From contig CAITIE010000069.1 of assembly GCA_903892355.1 (NCBI GenBank), forward strand, positions 1-64,000: DNA of 64,000 nt, given 5' to 3'. A program made the translations under genes and the position numbers. Under the pieces are notes generated by a model. The model made no database searches, was not told the origin of the DNA, and saw only the letters and a program-made list of their open reading frames with translations. This document shows, piece by piece, positions 1 through 7,455 of this stretch (the first letter of the stretch is position 1; each line of letters starts with the position of its first letter). The DNA is from an uncultured Pirellula sp. Lineage in GTDB: Bacteria; Planctomycetota; Planctomycetia; Pirellulales; Pirellulaceae.

Positions 1-196
1 AACTGCTCTACATTGGTAATGGTAGAACAGCTGTCCTCAGCTGTTCCCTCGCTGCGTTTGTCATTTTCGTAACGTTCCAATCTTGCCGTATAGTGACAAA
101 TCGGCGACTTATTGGCACGGCGCAATAGCTCGCAACCGTTTCCTGATGTTAACGCAGGGCGAGAGCAGTTGGGGACAACTGCTCTACATTGGACAT
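1..196. repeat. Non-coding edge with two perfect palindromes and a direct repeat
   Basis: No gene is supported here. Two perfect inverted repeats are visible: 25-46 (arms GAACAGCTG and CAGCTGTTC around TCCT) and 162-185 (arms AGAGCAGTTG and CAACTGCTCT around GGGA). The 16-mer AACTGCTCTACATTGG occurs at 1-16 and again at 177-192, so the window start probably cuts another copy of the second palindrome. Neither palindrome is followed by a T-run, so they do not look like intrinsic terminators. They lie just downstream of the minus-strand gene that ends at 197 and may belong to a dispersed palindromic repeat family. Confidence 0.6.
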
Positions 197-997
197 CTAC
201 TTCTTCTCGTCAGGCCGTACCGTGTTCAGTAGCGCTAGAAACCTCTCGATTTCCTCGTGCATCCCTTCGGAGGCTTTGGCGAGCAACACCGAGCCGATCA
301 TTTGGCATGAGGCACCTCCACCCTGGTCATCCCATGCATCTGGGCGCACCATCTTTTTGATCGTGTTGACGATATTTACCCCTTCCGAACTATTGCTGGC
401 CACATGTGCGAGGTTGTACGCGAGGACGGCTCCGTTGAAGTCGGCTTGCGTTCGGCGAGTGATCTCTAAACGATCCTCGTGAACGATGTAGTCCAAATTC
501 AAGGGGTAAAGGATTCGCTGCAGAACGATGCGAAGGCTTCCCATGTTGGTAGAGAATGTGATCGGATCCTCTGGGGTCACATTTTCCTCTTCTAAACCCT
601 TAGCATCGATATGGACCGGGAACAGATACGTGTCGGAAATAAAAGTCACCACGGAACTCAGTGGTTGATTGTTGAATTGGAACTCTCTCTCTTCATCGAG
701 CCGTCGCCGCATTTTTTCACGGGCACGAAGGGAGTTTTCTCCACGAGCCAGCCAAACCGGTTTGTCACCCTGCGGCTTGACCCACTTGATCACAGGCGAC
801 ATACCACCCATGCCACCCGACTCACCGCCGCCCATCATACCACCGCCACCCGGTGGACCAGCGAAGCCTCCAAGTTCCTGCTCTTGGGCCACGAGCAACG
901 ACTGACCGCATACCAACGCACCGCATACCACCATGCCTAGCAAAAGCGGTACCGTCCAAACCCAACGGTTTCTTTGCATTCGCGATAGCTTCGTCAT
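197..997 (-). CDS. Secreted STN/secretin-like domain protein
   Basis: A 266-residue exported protein of unknown function. Residues 1-38 form a signal peptide (basic start, hydrophobic core ending near VAQEQ). A Gly/Met-rich linker (about 42-65) follows, then a domain at about 100-265 with the pattern of short STN/secretin N-terminal domains (FQFNNQPLSSVVTFISD, then LDYIVHEDRLEI). The ATG has a good ribosome site, GGGAGA, about 8 bases upstream. The C-terminal half resembles the extracytoplasmic end of the kinase encoded just upstream on the same strand (DLGYIVRPSGIEI, YSLAHVS, LLVRATESEHEQI). The two are therefore paralogous and probably co-transcribed. Its location outside the cytoplasm is inferred from the signal peptide. 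Confidence 0.75.
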   Translation of the reverse strand: MTKLSRMQRNRWVWTVPLLLGMVVCGALVCGQSLLVAQEQELGGFAGPPGGGGMMGGGESGGMGGMSPVIKWVKPQGDKPVWLARGENSLRAREKMRRRLDEEREFQFNNQPLSSVVTFISDTYLFPVHIDAKGLEEENVTPEDPITFSTNMGSLRIVLQRILYPLNLDYIVHEDRLEITRRTQADFNGAVLAYNLAHVASNSSEGVNIVNTIKKMVRPDAWDDQGGGASCQMIGSVLLAKASEGMHEEIERFLALLNTVRPDEKK

Positions 998-1052
998 GAT
1001 TCATTCTCCCGTTTGATGAAAAGGTTCTTATCGAAAAGTGTGATGAGTATGT

Positions 1053-2906
1053 CTATCGTTGAACATTCAATGCTAAAGCCACCAACACTTGGATGATCTG
1101 CTCGTGTTCTGACTCGGTAGCGCGAACTAGGAGGATCGGACCGTTGAGGGTCATTGCAATTGCGTCTGAATCGCCTGTACCCAGCATGCGTTCGAGCAAC
1201 TGCACAACCTCCGCTGCTTCGAGATTGGTGCGGGACACGTGCGCCAAGGAGTACCGGCGCACCGTGGGATTCGCTCGCACATACTCCAAGTCGGCGATCT
1301 CGATCCCCGACGGGCGTACGATGTATCCCAAGTCACGCGGGCCCAGCACCCGTTGCAGGATCTGCTTGCGCGTCGTGCGATGCCTGAGTTGAACCGTAGA
1401 CTCGAATTCGGACGCCCTGGACGGATCGGTCGCATAGCCTCGGTAATCCAAAGGAATCGGTTCCAACAGTTCCGCGAGCGCTTGCTCCAGCGGCAACCCA
1501 TTCCAATCGACCTCGATCGTCTCGTCCAATGCGTTGAGGATTGTATCTTCGGGCGTGGTTGGTAATGGATCCACTTTCCACCCGAAAATTGGTGGTATGG
1601 GTTGCCTGGTGTCAGCGGGTGGTGTGGTTACCCATGGTGTCGCGGAGTTCGGAACTCGCGGATTTTTGGAGGACATGCGCATCACCAAAAGACTGATACC
1701 GGTCATCACGAGTGCTCCGGCGATCGCAAACTTCACGAATCGAATGAATTTTAATTTTGCTCTAGAACGCTTTTGCAACGCCGATGGCAGCGCCGAGTCG
1801 AGTGGATGCTGGACATGCGCCAGGCACTGCTCGAGCAATGCAGAAACTTCGCTCGCCGAGGCATAACGATCCTTGGGATCCTTGGCCATGAGAGTTTCGA
1901 CGATCTGCACGAGCCAACTCGGAATCTCGGGATTAAGTTCGCGAATCGGCTTGGGCTGCGACTCTCGTATCTTCTCAAGCACACCGAGGGACGTTTCCGC
2001 GCGATAAGGTGGACGTCCAACGCACATGGCGTACAAGACACTGCCGGCGCTAAACAGATCGCTTTGAACGCTCAGCTTCCCCCCGCGAGCCTGTTCAGGA
2101 GACATGTACTGAGGTGTTCCCGGTAGAACCCCGGAAGCGGTCGCATTGGCATCATCGATTGCTTGTGCCAGTCCGAAATCGGTGAGCAATGCGCGGTCGA
2201 TACCTTCTTCGAGGAGCACATTGGCTGGTTTCACATCGCGATGGATCAGACCTTGAGCATGAGCCGCAGCCAAACCGGCGGTGACTTGTTTGCCAATCCG
2301 AAGGATCTGCTTGAGGTCGAGCGGGCCGACGCGATCGATGCGTGCCTGCAGCGACTCGCCAGGGACATAACGCATGACGAGGTAGGGGACTTCGCGATCG
2401 GCGTCGACGTCGTAGATCGGCACGACATCTTCGTGGACGACTGCCGCAGCAGCCCGAGCTTCCTTGGCGAATCGATGGCGGGCCGATCCATGGAAGGCTA
2501 ATGAAGGAGCCAAGACCTTGATCGCTACGGAGCGATGTAGCTCGGTATCAAAACCCTTGAAGACGATTCCCATGCCACCTGAGCCTAGGAGCCGCTCAAT
2601 GTCGTAGCGACCGATCCGGCCGAGCATCTCCGGATGGGCCGGTGGCGATAGAAGTTTTCTCGACAGCGACTCTGCCAATTCATCCGTACGAGCAATGTGG
2701 CTGCGGTCGGTGGACGAGGAGAGCACTTCGCGCGTTTGCGACCAATCCCCTTCTTCGCCAGCCAAAGCATGAAGCTTCGTTTGGCATGTGGTGCACTGCT
2801 CGAGATGTTGCAGCCATGCATCGGAATCGGCATTGTTGACACTGCCGACAAGCAAGTCATGGAGCTGTTCGTTGCTGCAGCATGTTGGATGATGCGGAGT
2901 TGTCAT
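1053..2906 (-). CDS. Transmembrane Ser/Thr protein kinase with N-terminal zinc-finger-like segment
   Basis: A Hanks-type kinase of 617 residues, predicted to phosphorylate Ser/Thr on unknown targets. Residues 1-46 carry an anti-sigma-like cysteine/histidine segment (CC at 9-10, HLEQCTTCQ at 34-42). The kinase domain spans about 100-365: G-loop GSGGMGIVF at 108-116, Lys130, HRD at 222-224, DFG at 243-245. One membrane segment lies at about 390-410. The extracytoplasmic part (about 460-610) is STN-like and related to the neighbouring secreted protein. I chose the ATG at 2906 because it overlaps the TGA of the upstream sigma gene (ATGA), implying translational coupling; an in-frame upstream start at 2960 exists. 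Sigma-kinase pairs are known in planctomycetes; here the kinase probably receives an envelope signal and modulates the sigma factor. Confidence 0.88.
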   Translation of the reverse strand: MTTPHHPTCCSNEQLHDLLVGSVNNADSDAWLQHLEQCTTCQTKLHALAGEEGDWSQTREVLSSSTDRSHIARTDELAESLSRKLLSPPAHPEMLGRIGRYDIERLLGSGGMGIVFKGFDTELHRSVAIKVLAPSLAFHGSARHRFAKEARAAAAVVHEDVVPIYDVDADREVPYLVMRYVPGESLQARIDRVGPLDLKQILRIGKQVTAGLAAAHAQGLIHRDVKPANVLLEEGIDRALLTDFGLAQAIDDANATASGVLPGTPQYMSPEQARGGKLSVQSDLFSAGSVLYAMCVGRPPYRAETSLGVLEKIRESQPKPIRELNPEIPSWLVQIVETLMAKDPKDRYASASEVSALLEQCLAHVQHPLDSALPSALQKRSRAKLKFIRFVKFAIAGALVMTGISLLVMRMSSKNPRVPNSATPWVTTPPADTRQPIPPIFGWKVDPLPTTPEDTILNALDETIEVDWNGLPLEQALAELLEPIPLDYRGYATDPSRASEFESTVQLRHRTTRKQILQRVLGPRDLGYIVRPSGIEIADLEYVRANPTVRRYSLAHVSRTNLEAAEVVQLLERMLGTGDSDAIAMTLNGPILLVRATESEHEQIIQVLVALALNVQR

Positions 2907-3493
2907 TCGCTCGTCTCCCACTGCTTCACCAATTTTCGGATCCGATCCATGATGCGGCATCGACTCAGGTAGACAACACCTTCGCGAACGCCGAGCGACT
3001 GGGCGACGTCAGCGATAGGACGCCTTTCAATGGTTGATAACCAGAATGCTTGCCACGTCGATTCTGCTGCGGTGCGGCGAACCTCGGTTGCCGCCCGCGA
3101 GAAAAGTTCCCAGCGGTATTCAAAATCCCAAAAGGTCGCGGTGGCTGATTCTCGCTGCTCTAGATTGTCCCATTGGACATTGGAACCGAACTCGGGGCGT
3201 GTCGCCCGGCGAGTAATCAGGTCGAGGGCTTTATTCCTGGCGATCCGAAACAGCCACGGTCGAAACCCGATTCGCTCCTCGCGCTCCAGCCATTGATGGA
3301 TCGACTTGGAGACAGCCAAGAGAACTTCTTGGACGACGTTATCGGCATCAGCGGTTTGTAGTCCCATGCGTTTGGCGGTTCGGTGGATCACGGGCGAGTA
3401 GATTTCGGTGAAGTCCTGCCAAGCGACCGCATCGGCCGAATCCCGAAGCTTCAGCAGCAGACTGGCTCGCGTTTCGGGGTCGAGGTCATGCAT
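2903..3493 (-). CDS. ECF-type RNA polymerase sigma factor
   Basis: A 196-residue sigma factor with the two conserved ECF regions. Region 2 is at about 15-90 (DFTEIYSPVIHRTAKRMG, then DADNVVQEVLLAVSKSI and FRPWLFRIARNKALDLI). Region 4 is at about 130-190 (WLSTIERRPIADVAQSLGVREGVVYLSRCRI), a helix-turn-helix expected to read the -35 element. Its TGA overlaps the kinase ATG by 4 bases, so the two are one translation unit. An alternative ATG lies 4 bases inside the chosen start but in another frame. No cognate promoter could be identified from one sequence. Confidence 0.9.
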   Translation of the reverse strand: MHDLDPETRASLLLKLRDSADAVAWQDFTEIYSPVIHRTAKRMGLQTADADNVVQEVLLAVSKSIHQWLEREERIGFRPWLFRIARNKALDLITRRATRPEFGSNVQWDNLEQRESATATFWDFEYRWELFSRAATEVRRTAAESTWQAFWLSTIERRPIADVAQSLGVREGVVYLSRCRIMDRIRKLVKQWETSE

Positions 3494-3733
3494 AACGATG
3501 GGAGAACCGGGATTGAATAGACAGGGCCTTCAGGGTCGGATCCCTTCCAGGATGCCCGTCCATTCAGAAAACGCAACCGTTCGCGGGATCTTTCAGGGGT
3601 AAGATGAACTTTTTGGCAAGTTTTTGGATGCTCACCGAGAACGGCATCCTGCTGAATTTGCAGCCAACCGCGCGTCCGGATAGGAAGAAACACAGAGACA
3701 CCGAGGACATGGAGAGAATGCGTCCCAGAATTG

Positions 3734-4164
3734 GATCATGACTAGCATCGGGGGATAGCGGGTTTCGGCGTCCAGTCGCCACTTGCTAACACGCATGGCT
3801 CGGATTGGCGAAGTGATGTGTGCATGGTGATTCGCGAAGCGAATCGAATCGGAGCCTTCGGCGTCAGCGCCGGGTGGCGGGGCGTACCGAGGCGATCGCT
3901 TCATGGCCTCGATCATGACTAGCATTGGGGGATATCGGGTCCAGCGTCCAGTCGCCACTTGCTAACACGCGTGGCTCGGATTGGCGATGCGATGTGGGTA
4001 TGTTGCTTCGCGAAGCGAATCGAATCGGAGCCCTCAGCGTCAGCGCCGGGTGGCGGGGCGTACCGAGGTGATCGCTTCATGGATTGGATCATGACTAGCA
4101 TCAGGGGATAGCGGGTTTCGGCGTCCAGTCGCCACTTGCTAACACGCGTGGCTCGGAATGCCGG
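3734..4164. repeat. Tandem ~176-bp repeat, 2.4 copies
   Basis: Copies begin at 3734, 3911 and 4087, each starting GATCATGACTAGCAT; the third is truncated at about 4164. Copies 1 and 2 differ by scattered substitutions, so they are diverged. Each full copy contains a perfect short palindrome around GATTCGC-GAA-GCGAATC (copy 1) or its near-equivalent, plus a GC-rich stretch GGCGGGGCGTACCGAGG. The repeat is non-coding as far as I can tell. It could be a local member of a dispersed intergenic repeat family. Confidence 0.85.
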
Positions 4165-4189
4165 TCTAGATTGAGACCCATTCAACGAA

Positions 4190-4219
4190 AAAAGCCCTCG
4201 CCGAATGGCGAGGGCTTTT
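4190..4219 (-). terminator. Intrinsic terminator of the BBP7 gene
   Basis: A 13-bp perfect stem (AAAAGCCCTCGCC at 4190-4202, GGCGAGGGCTTTT at 4207-4219) with a GAAT loop. Read on the minus strand it ends in a run of T, about 40 bases after the BBP7 stop codon. Confidence 0.9.
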
Positions 4220-4261
4220 CAATATCTTTCCCGACGGAACAATCCAGGCCTAACCACCTAT

Positions 4262-5797
4262 TTACCAGGTGAACTCAGCACCGGCGGTGAACCCTTGATA
4301 AACCACATTCGCATCGGTGTTCACTCGTGCAATTCGTGATGCCGTTGGAGAGATCACCGAAGGTGCTGTTGCGTTGAAGTTATCCGACGCAAGGGCTACG
4401 TTGTCCATCCAGAGCACCTCATACGATGATCGGAATGCCCAAGAGTAGTTCAGCCGATAAACCATTTGCGGTGACAACTGGGTTACGTACGCCGTCTCGT
4501 TGTTCAGGGCCGACTCGCGAATCTCGGGGATTCCGAACGCTGGCAATGAGTTTGCAAAGATCGTTGTATTTTGCTTGGAACGATTGTTGAAGATACCAGT
4601 CTTCAATTCAACACCCAGCTTAATACCTGGTCGGAAGTTGTACCAAAGATCACCACCGACTTGCCAGCCGACGAGAGCGTTTCGTGTGCCCAAATCATAA
4701 TCGAAAAAGCGAGGTCCGTTGTTGGCAGCACCGTTGTTGTTCAAACCGGTAGCTGTGAATCGGGACGTTTCGACGAGTTCGAGATAACGAATGCCGGTCA
4801 AGAAACTGCCTTGGAAGAACCCGTAGGGCTCGGACCAACGTCGGCGGAAGTTGATTTCGCCGTTCTGAAGCTTCGAGGTGTAGTCGAGTGTATGGAGCAA
4901 CGATCGATCGGAATCGTCGAAGCCACCTGCTGGGAAGGTCCCGAAGTTGCTGATGAACGAGTACAAGTTACCCGGAGCAGGACTGGTCGCAAACGCGCTG
5001 TCGCTCCACGTATCAAGCCCCCAGTAGATCGCTTCCAGGTTCGAGCCAGGGCCGACTTGGACGTTTGCTTGCAGACCCAAACCGCCTTGCATGCTGTTCG
5101 GGGCTACCATGCCAGTACCCAGCACGAAGTCGCCCGTGCCAGCACCCAGCGATGATGTATTGAAGTTGCTATTGCCCGAGGTTCGGGTCATCCCGATACC
5201 TTCGATCTTGGCGTCGTACCAACGTTGTGTCGCAATGCCACCTTCGCCGAAAGGGACGAACAGTGCGGGGATTTTGGCAAGACCGCCCGTGACGTGGGAG
5301 ATCAAGCCCATGGCGTCCCGTCCAAAAACGTCGCAGTGGGATCCACCGCAGCCTGGGCAAGGCCCACCACATTCCGGACATGGTTGTGGACCACCCATGC
5401 CTTCTGGACCATAAGGACCAGCCATCGGCGGTGCCATGCCGGGTCCCATTGGCGGCATGCCAGGACCACCCATTGGTGGCATGCCAGGACCACCCATTGG
5501 CGGCATACCAGGACCACCCATTGGTGGAGCCATGCCAGGACCCATCGGTCCCATACCAGGAACTGGTCCCGGCCCAGCCATCGGTACGCCCTCTGCGAGG
5601 TGAGCACCACCGGCGATGCCTCCTGTCGGGACCCCGTAGTCTTGACCGGCATAGGACACGTTCTGTGCCCGTAGACCATTTTGGCCCATCGGAGCCATGT
5701 CCAAGCTACCTGGCTTCTGTGCAAGCACATGTGCATGGGACCCGGCCAGGGTCATGCCCGCCATCAAAGTAAGTTTCCAGCCTTTGAACAGCCTCAT
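4262..5797 (-). CDS. BBP7-family outer-membrane beta-barrel protein
   Basis: A 511-residue exported protein matching the planctomycete BBP7 beta-barrel family. Residues 1-27 form a signal peptide (MRLFKGWKLTLMAGMTLAG...HVLAQ). A Gly/Met/Pro-rich low-complexity segment follows with repeated GMPPMGGP units (about 70-125), then a Cys-rich patch (CPECGGPCPGCGG), then a long Tyr/Trp/Asn-rich barrel region. The last residue is Trp (GAEFTW), as in many barrels inserted by the Bam machinery. The ATG at 5797 has GGAG 8 bases upstream; a GTG at 5806 is less likely. A strong terminator follows the gene. The Cys/Gly-rich spacer may stay in the periplasm or on the surface; this is inference. Confidence 0.82.
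   Translation of the reverse strand: MRLFKGWKLTLMAGMTLAGSHAHVLAQKPGSLDMAPMGQNGLRAQNVSYAGQDYGVPTGGIAGGAHLAEGVPMAGPGPVPGMGPMGPGMAPPMGGPGMPPMGGPGMPPMGGPGMPPMGPGMAPPMAGPYGPEGMGGPQPCPECGGPCPGCGGSHCDVFGRDAMGLISHVTGGLAKIPALFVPFGEGGIATQRWYDAKIEGIGMTRTSGNSNFNTSSLGAGTGDFVLGTGMVAPNSMQGGLGLQANVQVGPGSNLEAIYWGLDTWSDSAFATSPAPGNLYSFISNFGTFPAGGFDDSDRSLLHTLDYTSKLQNGEINFRRRWSEPYGFFQGSFLTGIRYLELVETSRFTATGLNNNGAANNGPRFFDYDLGTRNALVGWQVGGDLWYNFRPGIKLGVELKTGIFNNRSKQNTTIFANSLPAFGIPEIRESALNNETAYVTQLSPQMVYRLNYSWAFRSSYEVLWMDNVALASDNFNATAPSVISPTASRIARVNTDANVVYQGFTAGAEFTW
5430..5560. repeat. 24-bp coding repeats (GMPPMGGP units)
   Basis: Inside the BBP7 gene the motif CCAGGACCACCCATTGG(T/C)G recurs about four times at 24-bp steps, encoding the Gly-Met-Pro-Pro repeats. 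Such perfect units change copy number easily. Confidence 0.85.
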
Positions 5798-6210
5798 CGA
5801 ATTCACTCCAGCGCCAAATGCAACCGGTCTGACCGTATCATTCCTTCAATAGGAACGTGCGGAATACCTGATACCTTCGGCTTTATCGGCACATGCAGGC
5901 CCAAACGTTCGGTGAAACGGAGTTTTTCTCGCTACAGACGTCAAAATTGGACTATTGAGCAATGCTGTCAAATCAAAATCCCCACGTCTGGTGGTCCGGA
6001 CTTAGGGAAAGGCTTGAAGGAAGAACTCGAACGCAGTTCCATCCTGAACTGTCACATCCTGAACTGTCCGGCTCGATTGTTACCTCGACAAGCTGGATTA
6101 GCTATCATGACAGGCCAGACCGCGATGGATAACCGCGATGCGATATTGCCATACGGGCTATTGCAATTGGCTCGAGTTCGTTCAGGTAGCAATCAGGTAA
6201 CAAGTCCACC
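5798..6210. other. Divergent intergenic region between BBP7 and PI-PLC-like genes
   Basis: About 410 bases without a supported gene. It must hold the promoters of both divergent flanking genes, but I cannot assign -35/-10 boxes with confidence. A short tandem, CATCCTGAACTGT(C), occurs near 6040-6070. Confidence 0.5.
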
Positions 6211-7377
6211 ATGAGTTCATCAACAGCACGACATTTATCCGGGGTCGCTCACTCGTTCGCTGTTCTGAGATTAGCTGCACTGGGATTGTTTATAGTGGGA
6301 TTGATAGTATTCGTGCCAGCATCCATGGCCAGTGACTTCGACGCAGAGTCGGCGTCGTTGCGGTGGAACCAGATCCAGGTCATCGGGACTCACAATTCGT
6401 ACCACTTAGCTCCAGAAGCAAAGATCCTCGAACTGATCTCCTTGACAGGTCGTCAGGTCGCCCAAGCAATCGACTATTCGCATGCTCCCCTGACGCAACA
6501 ATTCTCGGAACACGGCATACGGCAAATCGAACTCGATCTCTATGCAGATCCAGAAGGGGGGCTTTATAGCAAGCCTATTGGCAAGCAATTGGCCCGCGTC
6601 ACCGAGGAGGATCCACGAATGCCTTTCGACTTCCAAAAGGTGATGACACAGCCTGGAATCAAGGTGATTCACGCACCGGGGTTTGATTACGCAACGACTG
6701 TTCCAACCTTGAAGGCAGGACTGGAGGAAGTGGTTCGTTGGTCCGCGGCGAATCCCGATCACTTGCCTATTCTTATTTTGTTAGAGCTCAAGGAATCGGC
6801 GACGGGGCCGGCAGGTGTCAAGCCACTCCCGTTTGATGAAGCGATGCTCGAGCAACTCGATCAACAGATTCGCGACACGGTTCCCGCGCAGCAGTTGATT
6901 ACTCCGGACTGGGTACGAGGCGAATCCGAAACATTGCGCGATGCGATCGTGACACGGGGTTGGCCAAAACTCGACGAGGTTCGCGGCCGTTTGATGTTCG
7001 GCCTCGATAACACCGACAGCGTGCGGCAACGTTATTTGAAGAAAAGCGAGACGCTTCGCGATCGCATGATGTTTGTTTCCGTCGATGAATCGCACCCGGC
7101 GGCAGCTTGGATGAAGCTCAATGATCCCATCGGTGATTTTGAAAAAATACAGCGATGCGTGAAGCAAGGTTTTTTGGTCCGAACGCGGGCGGATACCGAT
7201 ACTAGGCAATCCCGGTCCAACGATACCACGATGCGAGACAAAGCCTTCGCGAGTGGGGCTCAATTCATCAGCACCGATTATCCGGTTCCCGATGAGCGTT
7301 GGTCGGAGTACCGAGTATGTTGGCCAAATAACGCTGTGTATCGTCGCAATCCTATTGCAACGTCGCCCTCGAAATGA
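6211..7377 (+). CDS. Secreted PI-PLC-like phosphodiesterase (Ca2+-dependent type)
   Basis: A 388-residue protein with an N-terminal signal/anchor segment (about 12-40, ending near ASMASDF). It then has the TIM-barrel signature of phosphatidylinositol-phospholipase C-like phosphodiesterases: IQVIGTHNSYH (about 54-64, first catalytic His), IRQIELDLYAD (about 109-119, metal and acid residues) and VIHAPGF (about 152-158, second His). Later barrel strands appear as LPILILLELKE and LMFGLDN. The family cleaves glycerophosphoinositol-type phosphodiesters; the true substrate is unknown. The gene stands alone, with a minus-strand gene downstream. Confidence 0.82.
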   Translation: MSSSTARHLSGVAHSFAVLRLAALGLFIVGLIVFVPASMASDFDAESASLRWNQIQVIGTHNSYHLAPEAKILELISLTGRQVAQAIDYSHAPLTQQFSEHGIRQIELDLYADPEGGLYSKPIGKQLARVTEEDPRMPFDFQKVMTQPGIKVIHAPGFDYATTVPTLKAGLEEVVRWSAANPDHLPILILLELKESATGPAGVKPLPFDEAMLEQLDQQIRDTVPAQQLITPDWVRGESETLRDAIVTRGWPKLDEVRGRLMFGLDNTDSVRQRYLKKSETLRDRMMFVSVDESHPAAAWMKLNDPIGDFEKIQRCVKQGFLVRTRADTDTRQSRSNDTTMRDKAFASGAQFISTDYPVPDERWSEYRVCWPNNAVYRRNPIATSPSK

Positions 7378-7455
7378 CGCTAGCGATGGTTGCGTAGAGA
7401 TAATGGCATTGTTTCATGTCGAGCAAATTGGGATTGGGTGGACCTTGTACTGTTG

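Larger units (their letters stand above)
3494..4261. other. 768-bp intergenic region with tandem repeats and a terminator
   Basis: Between the divergent starts and ends of the sigma operon and the BBP7 gene I see no supported gene. Open frames in this stretch only mirror the tandem repeat and have no recognisable protein character. The region holds 2.4 copies of a ~176-bp repeat (3734-4164) and the intrinsic terminator of the BBP7 gene (4190-4219). The promoter of the sigma operon should lie in 3494-3733 but I cannot assign it. Confidence 0.6.

Noticed and set aside
3632-4185. Two or three similar minus-strand open frames of about 90-110 codons
   Set aside because: They are copies of the tandem repeat read in one frame; the apparent protein similarity follows from DNA repetition and no start or ribosome site supports them.
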